From JACRAR01 sp041674385 (GTDB taxonomy: Bacteria; Pseudomonadota; Gammaproteobacteria; Burkholderiales; Rhodocyclaceae), in contig JBAYVU010000008.1 in NCBI GenBank assembly GCA_041674385.1, forward strand, positions 28,974 to 92,973: 64,000 bases of DNA. The letters are read 5' to 3'. Below are positions 8,565-17,638 of the stretch, one piece after another. Numbering within the stretch: position 1 is the stretch's first letter; each line of letters begins with the position of its first letter. A program made the translations under genes and the position numbers. The notes below the pieces were generated by a model. The model saw only the letters and a list, made by a program, of their open reading frames with translations. It had not been told where the DNA came from and searched no databases.

Positions 8565-10357
8565 TGACCGACAGCGAACAGCCCCGCATTCGTCCCCTTG
8601 CCACGGTCACGCTGCTGATGCTGCTGGCGGCCTTTGCCGTCCTCTGGTTCGGCACGCTCGATTACCGCAAGCTGATCAAGCCCGACGAAGGCCGCTATGC
8701 GGAAATTCCGCGCGAAATGGTCGTAACCGGCGACTGGCTGACGCCACGCCTCAATGACCTCAAGTATTTCGAGAAACCCGCCCTGCAATACTGGGCTACC
8801 GCCACGGCCTTTACGCTGTTCGGCGAGCATGAATGGACTGCGCGACTATGGAGCGCGCTGACCGGATTTTTCGGCATTCTGGCAACTTTTTTCGCCGTGC
8901 GACGGCTCTGGAACAGCCATGCCGCCTTGCATGCCGCAGGCATCTTGGGCAGCAGCCTGTTGTGGGTAATGATCGGCCACGTCAATACACTCGACATGGG
9001 GGTGAGCTTCTTCCTCTCCAGCGCAATTTTCGGCTTCGTGCTGGCGCAACGCGATCAGGCGACGGCGACGGAAAACCGCAACTACATGTTGTTGTCATGG
9101 GCATCGCTGGGACTGGCGGTATTGAGCAAGGGGCTGATCGGCATGCTGCTGCCGGCGGCGACCCTGGTCGGCTACTCCTTGTGGCAACGCGACTTCGCCC
9201 TGTGGCGGCGCTTGCATCTGGTGTCAGGTTTGGCGCTATTGCTCGCCGTCACCGCGCCCTGGTTCGTCGCGGTATCGCTGGCCAACCCGGAATTCGCCCG
9301 TTTCTTCTTCATCCACGAACATTTCGAACGTTTCCTGACCAAGGTCCATGGCCGTTACCAGCCCATCTGGTATTTCATCCCGATCCTCCTGATCGGCATG
9401 CTGCCCTGGCTCACCGCCATGTTCGCCATGCTGCGACACGCATACCAGCGCAACCAGCAACTCCGCTTCCAGCCAGGCCGCTTCCTGTTGTTGTGGTGTC
9501 TGGTGGTATTCGGCTTCTTCTCGGTCTCCAGTTCCAAACTGGCTTCCTACATCCTGCCGCTGTTCCCTGCGCTGGCGGCATTGATCGGCGCCTATCTTGC
9601 CGAACTGGGCCAACGCGATGCGCGTGCATTGCGCTGGCACGCCTTGCCGGTGATCGTCCTCGCCGTCCTGTGTCTGGCTATCTCACCCCAGGTGATACGC
9701 CTCGCCAGCCCCGAAGTGCCACAACAGCTCTATGCCGACTACCTGCCCTGGCTGCTCGCCGCGAGTGGCATGCTCGCCTTGGGGGCGCTGGCATCCTTCG
9801 GTCTTGCCTGGTCTGGCCGACCGCGCGCAAGCGTTATCAGCCTCGCCTTCGGTGGCCTGTTCTTCAGTCAGTTGATCCTGCTCGGGCACGACACACTGGC
9901 GCCATCCAATTCCGCCTACCAGATCGTCGAACGCATCCGCGATCAGGTCAAGCCCGGCGTGCCATTTTTCAGCGTGAATACCTACGACCAAACCCTGCCC
10001 TTTTATCTCAAGCGGACTGTCACGCTGGTGGATTTCCAGGGCGAACTCGCTTTCGGCATCGCGCAGGAGCCGCAGAAGTTCATCCCCGACCTGGCCGGCT
10101 TCGAACAAGCCTGGCGAGCCGCGCCGCAAGCCTGGGCGCTGATGCCGCCGGACACCTACCAACAACTCCTCGCGACCGGGTTGCCGATGCGGCTGGCCGC
10201 CCGAGACACCCGCCGCGTCATCGTGACGAAAGTTGCCCTACCCCCCATCCCCCACCCCGAGGGTGGGGGTGACGGCTGTTCCGCCGCAGAAGGCGCGGCG
10301 TCCGTTCCTTGGACTGGCCCCGGCTTGGGGCGGCCCTGCGCCGGAGCCTCACCATGA
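8564..10357 (+). CDS. ArnT-like lipid A glycosyltransferase (GT83)
   Basis: A polytopic membrane protein of 597 residues. The first periplasmic loop has IKPDEGRYAEIPREM and GDWLTPRLNDLKYFEKPALQYW, the hallmark of ArnT-type enzymes that move 4-amino-4-deoxy-L-arabinose from undecaprenyl phosphate to lipid A. Hydrophobic helices fill residues 10-450 and a soluble domain ends the protein. The last 40 residues (from VALPPIPHPEGGG) are low-complexity Pro/Gly and are encoded by a GC hairpin at 10249-10269, so the original C-terminus was probably shorter. The stop overlaps the next start (ATGA). It heads the arn genes, unlike enteric arnBCADTEF order. Confidence 0.85.
   Translation: MTDSEQPRIRPLATVTLLMLLAAFAVLWFGTLDYRKLIKPDEGRYAEIPREMVVTGDWLTPRLNDLKYFEKPALQYWATATAFTLFGEHEWTARLWSALTGFFGILATFFAVRRLWNSHAALHAAGILGSSLLWVMIGHVNTLDMGVSFFLSSAIFGFVLAQRDQATATENRNYMLLSWASLGLAVLSKGLIGMLLPAATLVGYSLWQRDFALWRRLHLVSGLALLLAVTAPWFVAVSLANPEFARFFFIHEHFERFLTKVHGRYQPIWYFIPILLIGMLPWLTAMFAMLRHAYQRNQQLRFQPGRFLLLWCLVVFGFFSVSSSKLASYILPLFPALAALIGAYLAELGQRDARALRWHALPVIVLAVLCLAISPQVIRLASPEVPQQLYADYLPWLLAASGMLALGALASFGLAWSGRPRASVISLAFGGLFFSQLILLGHDTLAPSNSAYQIVERIRDQVKPGVPFFSVNTYDQTLPFYLKRTVTLVDFQGELAFGIAQEPQKFIPDLAGFEQAWRAAPQAWALMPPDTYQQLLATGLPMRLAARDTRRVIVTKVALPPIPHPEGGGDGCSAAEGAASVPWTGPGLGRPCAGASP
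10249..10269. repeat. GC-rich hairpin inside the 3' end of the ArnT-like gene
   Basis: CCCCCACCC, loop CGA, then GGGTGGGGG form a perfect 9-base-pair stem. It is translated as PHPEGGG near the C-terminus. It lacks a T-run, so it is not a simple terminator, and looks like a small dispersed palindrome that has entered the coding region. Confidence 0.7.
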
Positions 10358-10725
10358 ATGCCATCAGCTTCAGCCTAGTCCTCACCGGCGTGCTGCTCAA
10401 CGCCGCCGCCCAACTGCTGCTCAAAGCCGGCACCAATGCGGTCGGGCATTTCGAATTTCATCTCGAGAACCTCCTGCCGGTCGGGCTGAAACTCGCGCTG
10501 GAGCCGCACATCCTCGGCGGCCTGTCCTGCTACGCGGTCAGCGTGGTGGTGTGGATCATGGCGCTGTCGCGGGTACCGGTGAGCATCGCCTACCCGATGC
10601 TGTCGATCGGCTATGTCGTCAATGCCTTCGTCGCCTGGCAGTGGTTCGGCGAGGCGCTCGCCGCGCAAAAACTTCTCGGCATCGGCTTCATCGTGGTCGG
10701 CGTATTCCTGGTGGCGCGTTCATGA
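10354..10725 (+). CDS. ArnE/ArnF-like small membrane protein (EamA/SMR type)
   Basis: A protein of 123 residues with four hydrophobic helices, in the small multidrug resistance/EamA fold. ArnE and ArnF in enterics together flip undecaprenyl-phosphate aminoarabinose across the inner membrane. Here one gene sits at that place in the pathway; LSRVPVSIAYPMLSIGYVVNA matches this family. The ATG at 10354 overlaps the stop of the preceding gene (ATGA), and GGAG lies about nine bases upstream. The stop overlaps the next start (ATGA). No second subunit is seen in the window, so a homodimer is possible. Confidence 0.85.
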   Translation: MNAISFSLVLTGVLLNAAAQLLLKAGTNAVGHFEFHLENLLPVGLKLALEPHILGGLSCYAVSVVVWIMALSRVPVSIAYPMLSIGYVVNAFVAWQWFGEALAAQKLLGIGFIVVGVFLVARS

Positions 10726-11840
10726 CAGACAGCTTTCTACCCTTCACCCGACCCTCGATCGACGAGGAGACCGTCGCCGACGTCGCCGCGGTGCTGCGCT
10801 CGGGTTGGCTGACCACCGGCCCCAGGGCCAAGGCCTTCGAAGCCGCGCTCTCCGACTACTGCGGCGGACGTCCGGTGCGCGCCTTCAGCTCCGGCACCGT
10901 CACCATGGAAGTGGCATTGCGCCTGGCCGGCATCGGCCCCGGCGACGAAGTCATCACCACGCCGCTGTCGTGGGTCGCCACCGCCAACGTGATTCTGACC
11001 GTCGGTGCCAAACCGGTGTTCGTGGATATCGACCCGGCCACACGCAATATCGACATCGATCGCATCGAGGCGGCGATCACACCGAAAACCCGGGCCATCA
11101 TCCCGGTCGACCTCGCCGGCCTGCCGGTCGATCGCGACCGGCTCTATGCCGTCGCGCAACGCCGCAAGCTGCGCGTGATCGAGGACGCCGCCCAGGCCTT
11201 CGGCGCATCGTGGAACGGCCGGCGCATCGGCTCTACCGGCGATTTCGTTTCCTTCAGTTTCCACGCCAACAAGAACATCACCACCGGCGAAGGCGGCGCG
11301 CTGGTGCTGCCGGCGGATGTCGACCCGGCGCTCTGCGAGCGGCTGCGCCTGCAAGGCGTGCGGCGCTTCGGCGAGGATGGCATGGATGTCGAGGTGCTCG
11401 GCGGCAAGTCCAACCTGACCGACATCGCCGCCACCATCGGCCTTGGCCAGTTGAAACGCCTGGAGGAATTCACCGCGCGACGATGCGAATTGGCGCGGCG
11501 CTATTTTGAACATTTCGACCGGGCTCTCGGTTGCGAACTGCCTCAGGAAAATTTCGCCGATTCCAATTGGCATATGTTCCAGGTGCTCTTGCCGGCCAGC
11601 GCCCAGCGAGGCCCGTTGATTGCGTCAATGAAAGAACGCGGCATCGGTATCGGCGTGCATTATCCGGCGATGCACTTATTCACCCTCTATCGGAAGCTCG
11701 GCTACAAGCCGGGCGATTTTCCCCAGGCCGAGCGGGTGGGCAGGCAAACCGTTACACTGCCGCTTTTTCCTGCGATGCGCGATACCGATGTGAAGCGCGT
11801 CTGCGTCGTTCTGAGCGATGTTTTAAAATCATTCCGATGA
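10722..11840 (+). CDS. arnB: UDP-4-amino-4-deoxy-L-arabinose aminotransferase
   Basis: A DegT/DnrJ/EryC1/StrS sugar aminotransferase of 372 residues. It moves an amino group from glutamate to the UDP-4-keto-pentose made by the ArnA decarboxylase. Motifs are GWLTTGPRAKAFE, SSGTVTMEVALRLAGIGPGD, IEDAAQAFG and the PLP lysine in FSFHANKNITTGEGG (about residue 185). The start overlaps the previous stop and the end overlaps arnC, both as ATGA, so translation is coupled. Identification as ArnB rests on family plus operon context. Confidence 0.93.
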   Translation: MTDSFLPFTRPSIDEETVADVAAVLRSGWLTTGPRAKAFEAALSDYCGGRPVRAFSSGTVTMEVALRLAGIGPGDEVITTPLSWVATANVILTVGAKPVFVDIDPATRNIDIDRIEAAITPKTRAIIPVDLAGLPVDRDRLYAVAQRRKLRVIEDAAQAFGASWNGRRIGSTGDFVSFSFHANKNITTGEGGALVLPADVDPALCERLRLQGVRRFGEDGMDVEVLGGKSNLTDIAATIGLGQLKRLEEFTARRCELARRYFEHFDRALGCELPQENFADSNWHMFQVLLPASAQRGPLIASMKERGIGIGVHYPAMHLFTLYRKLGYKPGDFPQAERVGRQTVTLPLFPAMRDTDVKRVCVVLSDVLKSFR

Positions 11841-12775
11841 GCCCTCCCGAAATCTCCATCGTCATCCCCGTCTATAACGAGGAACCCGGCCTGGCCGAAC
11901 TGTTCGACCGTCTCTATCCGGCACTCGATGCGCTTGGAACGGCCTACGAGGTGATTTTCATCAACGACGGCAGCCACGACCGTTCCGCCGCCATCCTGCG
12001 CGAACAATTCCAGCGACGCCCCGAGGTCACCCGGGTGATCCTGTTTGCCGCCAACTTCGGCCAGCACATGGCGATCATGGCCGGTTTCGAACAGAGCCGC
12101 GGCCAGATCGTCATCACTCTGGATGCGGACCTGCAGAACCCGCCCGAGGAAATCGGCGCTCTCGTGGCAAAGATTCGCGAAGGCCACGACTATGTCGGCA
12201 GCATCCGCCGCCAGCGCCAGGACAGCGCCTGGCGCCGCCATGCCTCGCGTGCCATGAACCGGCTGCGCGAACGCATCACCCACATCAAGATGACCGACCA
12301 GGGATGCATGATGCGCGCCTATTCGCGCTCCATCGTCAATGCGATCAACGCTTGCAAGGAAGTCAGCACCTTCATCCCGGCGCTCGGCTATACTTTTGCG
12401 CAGCGCCCGACCGAGATCGAGATCGGCCACGCGGAGCGCCATGCCGGCGAATCGAAGTACTCGCTCTACAGCCTGATCCGTCTCAACTTCGACCTGATGA
12501 CAGGCTTCTCGCTGGTGCCGTTGCAGTGGTTCGCCATGCTCGGCATCGGCATCTCGCTGCTTTCCGCGCTGTTCGTGGCTTTCCTCGCGGTACGCCGGAT
12601 CGTCGTCGGCCCCGAGGCGGAAGGCCTATTCACGCTGTTCGGCATCGCCTTCTTTCTGATCGGACTGACCCTGTTCGGCGTCGGACTGCTCGGCGAATAT
12701 GTCGGACGGATATACCAGCAAGTTCGCCACCGCCCGCGCTATCTCGTCGAAGCCATCCTGGAACAGAAGCAATGA
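11837..12775 (+). CDS. arnC: Undecaprenyl-phosphate 4-deoxy-4-formamido-L-arabinose transferase
   Basis: A family 2 glycosyltransferase of 312 residues. It joins the formylated sugar to undecaprenyl phosphate on the cytoplasmic side. The N-terminal catalytic domain has SIVIPVYNEEPGL, FINDGSHDRS and TLDADLQNPPEE (the metal-binding DxD region). ADQ-like MTDQGCMMRAYSR and AERHAGESKYS follow. Two membrane helices occupy about residues 232-290. It is coupled to arnB and to the formyltransferase gene by ATGA overlaps. Confidence 0.94.
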   Translation: MSPPEISIVIPVYNEEPGLAELFDRLYPALDALGTAYEVIFINDGSHDRSAAILREQFQRRPEVTRVILFAANFGQHMAIMAGFEQSRGQIVITLDADLQNPPEEIGALVAKIREGHDYVGSIRRQRQDSAWRRHASRAMNRLRERITHIKMTDQGCMMRAYSRSIVNAINACKEVSTFIPALGYTFAQRPTEIEIGHAERHAGESKYSLYSLIRLNFDLMTGFSLVPLQWFAMLGIGISLLSALFVAFLAVRRIVVGPEAEGLFTLFGIAFFLIGLTLFGVGLLGEYVGRIYQQVRHRPRYLVEAILEQKQ

Positions 12776-13695
12776 CCCGTGCCGTCGTCTTCGCCTACCA
12801 CAATGTCGGTGTGCGTTGTCTGTCAGTGCTGCTGGCGCATGGCGTGGAGGTGGCGCTGGTGGTCACGCACCAGGACAATCCGGCCGAGACCATCTGGTTC
12901 GACAGCGTCGCCGAACTCGCCGCGCTGCACGACATTCCTTGCATCACCCCGGACGATCCCAACGCCGCCGCCATCGCCGCGCAAATCGCCGCGGCTGCGC
13001 CGGACTTCCTGTTCTCCTTCTACTACCGGCTGATGCTCAAACCGGCATTGCTTGCTCTGGCAAAACGCGGCGCCTACAACATGCACGGCTCGCTGTTGCC
13101 GAAATACCGCGGTCGCGTGCCGGTGAACTGGGCCGTGCTGCATGGCGAACGCGAGACGGGCGCAACCCTGCATCGCATGCTGGAGAAACCCGATGCCGGC
13201 GCCCTCGTCGCTCAACAGGCCGTGCCGATCCTGCCCGATGACACGGCCCTGGAAGTATTCCGGAAAGTCACCGTGGCGGCGGAAATGGCGCTCGACAGCG
13301 TTCTGCCGCAGTTGCTCGACGGAACGGCGGCGGAATTGCCGCAGGATTTGAGCCAAGGCAGCTATTTTGGCGGGCGCAAAGCGGAAGACGGCCGCATCGA
13401 CTGGCGGCGGCCGGCGCAGGCCATCCACAACCTGGTGCGCGCCGTCGCGCCGCCCTATCCCGGCGCGTTTTGCGACACGCCATGCGGCCACCTGCGCATA
13501 TTGAAGACTCTCTTGCCCGAGCGCCGCCTGCCGTACTCGCCAGACCCCGGTCTTTACGAGGATAATGGCAAGTTCTATGCGGACTGCGGCGATGGCGGCG
13601 TTCTGCGTCTGCTTGCCCTGGAACTCGATGGCATGCCGCTCGACGCAGCTGGTTTTCAGGCCCGCTTCGGCAGCCGAAAGATTTCACTGACTTAG
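12772..13695 (+). CDS. ArnA formyltransferase domain as a separate protein
   Basis: A protein of 307 residues equivalent to the N-terminal half of enteric ArnA. It formylates UDP-4-amino-4-deoxy-L-arabinose using 10-formyltetrahydrofolate. The formyltransferase signature NMHGSLLPKYRGRVPVNW contains the catalytic Asn and His, and DAGALVAQQAV the acidic residue region. The C-terminal 100 residues fit the usual methionyl-tRNA formyltransferase-like end. The decarboxylase half follows as its own gene 16 bases downstream in another frame. Start is set by the ATGA overlap with arnC. Confidence 0.93.
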   Translation: MTRAVVFAYHNVGVRCLSVLLAHGVEVALVVTHQDNPAETIWFDSVAELAALHDIPCITPDDPNAAAIAAQIAAAAPDFLFSFYYRLMLKPALLALAKRGAYNMHGSLLPKYRGRVPVNWAVLHGERETGATLHRMLEKPDAGALVAQQAVPILPDDTALEVFRKVTVAAEMALDSVLPQLLDGTAAELPQDLSQGSYFGGRKAEDGRIDWRRPAQAIHNLVRAVAPPYPGAFCDTPCGHLRILKTLLPERRLPYSPDPGLYEDNGKFYADCGDGGVLRLLALELDGMPLDAAGFQARFGSRKISLT

Positions 13696-13711
13696 GAACC
13701 CGGCAAGCACC

Positions 13712-14755
13712 ATGAAAAAAATACTCATCCTCGGCGTCAACGGCTTCATCGGCCATCATCTCTCCCAGCGCATTCTGGACACCACCGACTGGGAAGTCCA
13801 TGGCATGGACATGAACTCCGACCGCCTCGCCGACCTGATGGACAACCCTCGCTTCCATTTTTTCGAGGGCGACATCATGATCAACAAGGAGTGGATCGAG
13901 TACCACGTCAGGAAATGCGACGTGATCCTGCCGCTGGTCGCCATCGCCACGCCGGCCACCTACGTCAAGGAACCGCTACGGGTGTTCGAGCTCGACTTCG
14001 AGGCCAATCTGCCGATCATCCGCCAAGCGGTGAAATACAAGAAGCGCGTGATCTTCCCCTCGACCTCCGAGGTCTACGGCATGTGCCGCGACCCGGAGTT
14101 CGACCCCGAGAATTCCGAACTGATCCTCGGCCCGATCAACAAGCCGCGCTGGATCTACTCCTGCGCCAAACAGATGATGGACCGCGTGATCGCCGCCTAC
14201 GGCCAGCAGGAAGGCCTCGACTACACGCTGTTCCGCCCCTTCAACTGGATCGGCCCCGGCCTCGACTCGATCCACACGCCGAAGGAAGGCAGCTCGCGCG
14301 TGATCACCCAGTTCCTCGGCCACATCGTGCGCGGCGAGCCGATCAAGCTGGTCGACGGTGGCGCGCAGAAACGCTCCTTCACCTACGTGTCGGACGGCAT
14401 CGACGCGCTGATGAAGATCATCGACAACCCGCGCGGAATCGCCGCCGGCAAGATATACAACATCGGCAACCCGAAGAACAACTACTCGATCCGCGAACTC
14501 GCCACGCTGATGCTCGATCTGGCCAAGCAGTACCCTGAATATGCCGCCAGCGTCGCCAAGGTCAAGGTTCTCGAAACCACCTCGGGCGAGTACTACGGCA
14601 AGGGCTACCAGGACACGCAGCACCGCGTGCCGAAGATCGCCAACACCATGGCCGATCTCGACTGGGCGCCCAAGGTCACGTTCGAAGCAGCCCTGCGCAG
14701 TATTTTCGAGGCTTATCGCGGCGACGTCGCCGAAGCGCGCAAGCTGATGGATTGA
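13712..14755 (+). CDS. ArnA UDP-glucuronate decarboxylase domain as a separate protein
   Basis: A short-chain dehydrogenase/epimerase of 347 residues, equivalent to the C-terminal half of enteric ArnA. It oxidises and decarboxylates UDP-glucuronate to the UDP-4-keto-pentose used by ArnB. Visible motifs are LGVNGFIGHHL (NAD binding), FPSTSEVYGM with the conserved Ser-Glu, YSCAKQMMDR with the Tyr-x3-Lys pair, FRPFNWIGPGLD, and KRSFTYVSDG with the conserved Arg. A ribosome-site-like GGAACC lies upstream. Stop overlaps an alternative TTG of arnD. Confidence 0.93.
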   Translation: MKKILILGVNGFIGHHLSQRILDTTDWEVHGMDMNSDRLADLMDNPRFHFFEGDIMINKEWIEYHVRKCDVILPLVAIATPATYVKEPLRVFELDFEANLPIIRQAVKYKKRVIFPSTSEVYGMCRDPEFDPENSELILGPINKPRWIYSCAKQMMDRVIAAYGQQEGLDYTLFRPFNWIGPGLDSIHTPKEGSSRVITQFLGHIVRGEPIKLVDGGAQKRSFTYVSDGIDALMKIIDNPRGIAAGKIYNIGNPKNNYSIRELATLMLDLAKQYPEYAASVAKVKVLETTSGEYYGKGYQDTQHRVPKIANTMADLDWAPKVTFEAALRSIFEAYRGDVAEARKLMD

Positions 14756-14757
14756 AC

Positions 14758-15741
14758 ATGTGTCCGGAAGCAGGTAGAAAAACCAAGCTCGCGCTGAAGA
14801 TCGACGTCGACACCTATCGCGGCACGCGCCAAGGCGTGCCGCGGCTGGTGGAAACCTTGCGCCGCCATGACGCCCAGGCCAGCTTCCTGTTCTCGCTCGG
14901 CCCCGACCATACCGGCCGCGCGCTCAAGCGCGTGCTGCGGCCAGGTTTCCTGAAGAAAGTATCGCGCACTTCGGTGGTCTCGCATTACGGCTTCACCACC
15001 CTGCTTTATGGCACGCTGCTGCCCGGACCGGACATCGGGCTGAACTGCGCCGACATCATGCGGGGCGTGCGCGACGCCGGTTTCGAAGTCGGCATCCACT
15101 GCTGGGATCACGTCAAGTGGCAGGATGGCATCGAAAAGGCGCCGGCCGCCTGGACGGAAAACCAGATGCAATGCGCCCGCGCACGCTTCGAAGAAATCTT
15201 CGGCGGCAGCGCACGCAGCCACGGCGCCGCGGGTTGGCAGATGAATTCCCATGCCTTGCGTCTGACCCAGCGGCTCGGGTTCAGCTATGCCTCCGATACG
15301 CGCGGCACCCATCCTTACATGCCGGTATGCAACGGCGAACTGATTCACTGTCCGCAACTGCCGACCACCCTGCCGACGCTGGACGAGCTGATCGGAATCA
15401 ACGGCATCACCGCCGACAATGTTCATGACCACCTGCTCCAGCTCACCGAAGAGGCGCCGCCGCACGGGCATGTATTCACGCTGCATGCCGAGCTGGAAGG
15501 CATGAAGCTGCTGGCCATCTTCGAACGCCTGCTGGCTGGCTGGCACGCGCAAGGCTATGAGTTAACCACCACCCAAAGCCTTTTTGCCACGCTCGATGCG
15601 GCCCGCTTGCCGCGCCACGAGGTGATCCGCGGCGAGCTGCCCGGCCGTTCCGGCACGCTGATGCTGCAAGGCGAGGAGTTCCTCGCCCCAGCCCCTCTCA
15701 ACGGAGGAAACCATGATCAAGCTCAACCAAGCCGTTCCTGA
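14758..15741 (+). CDS. arnD: 4-deoxy-4-formamido-L-arabinose-phosphoundecaprenol deformylase
   Basis: A polysaccharide deacetylase-type protein of 327 residues that removes the formyl group before transfer to lipid A. The N-terminal KIDVDTYRGT gives the metal-binding aspartates, FEVGIHCWDHVKWQ the His motif, and HGAAGWQMNSHAL and VFTLHAELEG the later active-site segments. I prefer the ATG at 14758 over a TTG at 14752. The 3' end overlaps bcp by 29 bases, so the last ten or so residues are encoded in sequence that also holds the bcp start. Confidence 0.94.
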   Translation: MCPEAGRKTKLALKIDVDTYRGTRQGVPRLVETLRRHDAQASFLFSLGPDHTGRALKRVLRPGFLKKVSRTSVVSHYGFTTLLYGTLLPGPDIGLNCADIMRGVRDAGFEVGIHCWDHVKWQDGIEKAPAAWTENQMQCARARFEEIFGGSARSHGAAGWQMNSHALRLTQRLGFSYASDTRGTHPYMPVCNGELIHCPQLPTTLPTLDELIGINGITADNVHDHLLQLTEEAPPHGHVFTLHAELEGMKLLAIFERLLAGWHAQGYELTTTQSLFATLDAARLPRHEVIRGELPGRSGTLMLQGEEFLAPAPLNGGNHDQAQPSRS

Positions 15742-16174
15742 TTTTTCCCTGCCCGCCACCGGCGGCGCGGATTTCCGGCTTTCCGCCCAGCGCGGCCACG
15801 CCCTGGTGCTCTACTTCTATCCCAAGGACAACACTCCCGGCTGCACCACCGAAGCGGGTCAGTTCCGCGACCAGCACGCCGCGTTCGGCAAACTCGGCTG
15901 CAAAATTTACGGCATCTCGCGCGACAACCTGAAGTCACACGAGAGCTTCAAGGCCAAACTGGAATTACCCTTCGAGCTGCTGGTCGATGCCGATGAAACC
16001 GCCTGCACGCTATTCGGCGCGATCAAGCTGAAGAACATGTACGGCAAGCAGGTGCGGGGGATCGAGCGCAGCACCTTCCTCATCGACGACAAAGGCGTAT
16101 TGCGGCACGAGTGGCGGGCGGTCAAGGCCGATGGCCACGCGACCGAAGTCCTCGCCGCACTCCAATCACTCTAA
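15713..16174 (+). CDS. bcp: Thioredoxin-dependent peroxiredoxin Bcp/PrxQ
   Basis: A peroxiredoxin of 153 residues. YPKDNTPGCTTEAGQFRD contains the peroxidatic cysteine near residue 44. The second cysteine of the usual C-x4-C pair is absent; KLGCKIYGISRD has a later cysteine near residue 63. It reduces peroxides in the cytosol with thioredoxin. The start has a strong ribosome site (GGAGG five bases upstream). It overlaps arnD and is followed 18 bases later by the phoH-like gene, so these could share the arn transcript. Confidence 0.94.
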   Translation: MIKLNQAVPDFSLPATGGADFRLSAQRGHALVLYFYPKDNTPGCTTEAGQFRDQHAAFGKLGCKIYGISRDNLKSHESFKAKLELPFELLVDADETACTLFGAIKLKNMYGKQVRGIERSTFLIDDKGVLRHEWRAVKADGHATEVLAALQSL

Positions 16175-16192
16175 TTTTTCTCCAGGAACCCG

Positions 16193-17638
16193 ATGAACGC
16201 CAAGCACAGCAGCCCCGCCAAACAATCGAAAGCAGCCAAGCAAACCAAGCTGTTCGTGCTCGACACCAACGTGCTGATGCACGATCCGACCAGCCTGTTC
16301 CGCTTCGAAGAGCATGACATCTACGTGCCGATGATGACCCTGGAGGAATTGGATGCCAACAAGAAAGGCATGACCGAAGTGGCGCGCAACACCCGCCAGG
16401 CCAGCCGCCTGCTCGACGAGGTGGTCTCGCGCTGCGAGGACAATATCAAGCACGGCATCCCGCTCGGGGAGGCTTCGCGCGATCTGGCCAGCGGCCGTTT
16501 GTTCCTGCAAACCGAAGCCATCAACGGCGTCATTCCCCTGTCGTTGCCGACGGCCAAGGCCGACAACCAGATCATCGCGGTGGTGATGCATCTCAGCGAG
16601 CGATTCCCCAAACGCCCGGTGATCCTGGTGTCCAAGGACATCAACATGCGCATCAAGGCCCGTGCGCTGGGCCTGGCCGCACAGGACTACTTCAACGACA
16701 AGGTGCTGGAGGATACCGAGCTCCTCTACACCGGCACGCGTGAGCTGCCCGCCAATTTCTGGGACAGGCACGGCAAGGACCTGGAATCCTGGAAGCAGGA
16801 AACGCGGACCCTTTACCGCATTCATGGACCGCTCTGCGCCGAATTGCTGGTCAACGAATTCGTCTGGCAGGAAGGCGCCCAACCGCTCTATGCCTGGGTA
16901 CGCGAGGCCGACTCGAAGACTGCGGTGCTGGAGACCCTGACCGAATACACGCACCAGAAGAATGCCGTCTGGGGCATCACGGCGCGCAACCGCGAGCAGA
17001 ACTTCGCGCTCAACCTGCTGATGAATCCCGACATCGACTTCGTCACTTTGCTCGGCCAGGCAGGAACCGGCAAGACGCTGCTGACGCTCGCCGCCAGCCT
17101 CACCCAGGTCCTCGAACACAAGCGCTACTCGGAAATCATCATCACCCGCGTCACCGTGCCGGTGGGCGAAGATATCGGCTTCCTGCCCGGCACCGAGGAA
17201 GAGAAAATGACGCCATGGATGGGCGCGCTCGACGACAATCTCGACGTGCTCAACCGGCCTCCCGAAGACACCGGCGGCAGCGGCGTGGCAGGCGACTGGG
17301 GCCGCGCCGCGACCATGGACCTGATTCGCAGCCGCATCAAGATCAAGTCGCTGAACTTCATGCGCGGACGCACCTTCCTGAACAAGTTCCTGATCATCGA
17401 CGAGGCCCAGAACCTCACGCCGAAGCAGATGAAGACCCTGATCACCCGTGCCGGCCCGGGCACCAAGGTGGTCTGCCTGGGCAACATCGCCCAGATCGAC
17501 ACGCCCTACCTGACCGAAGGCAGTTCAGGGCTGACCTATGTCGTGGATCGATTCAAGGGCTGGCCGCACTCCGGGCATATCACGCTGCAACGCGGCGAGC
17601 GCTCCCGTCTGGCCGATCATGCGGCCGAAGTGTTGTAA
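16193..17638 (+). CDS. PIN-domain PhoH-family ATPase
   Basis: A soluble protein of 481 residues. Residues 15-150 form a PIN ribonuclease-like domain (LFVLDTNVLMHDP, TADNQII-type ALPTAKADNQIIAV, SKDINMRIKA), with the expected acidic residues. Residues 255-480 are the PhoH ATPase with Walker A GQAGTGKTLL near 290 and Walker B FLIIDEAQNLTP near 400. PIN-PhoH proteins act as ATP-dependent RNA unwinding and cutting enzymes in some bacteria; whether this one does is not shown. The stop codon lies in a 7-base tandem repeat. Confidence 0.92.
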   Translation: MNAKHSSPAKQSKAAKQTKLFVLDTNVLMHDPTSLFRFEEHDIYVPMMTLEELDANKKGMTEVARNTRQASRLLDEVVSRCEDNIKHGIPLGEASRDLASGRLFLQTEAINGVIPLSLPTAKADNQIIAVVMHLSERFPKRPVILVSKDINMRIKARALGLAAQDYFNDKVLEDTELLYTGTRELPANFWDRHGKDLESWKQETRTLYRIHGPLCAELLVNEFVWQEGAQPLYAWVREADSKTAVLETLTEYTHQKNAVWGITARNREQNFALNLLMNPDIDFVTLLGQAGTGKTLLTLAASLTQVLEHKRYSEIIITRVTVPVGEDIGFLPGTEEEKMTPWMGALDDNLDVLNRPPEDTGGSGVAGDWGRAATMDLIRSRIKIKSLNFMRGRTFLNKFLIIDEAQNLTPKQMKTLITRAGPGTKVVCLGNIAQIDTPYLTEGSSGLTYVVDRFKGWPHSGHITLQRGERSRLADHAAEVL

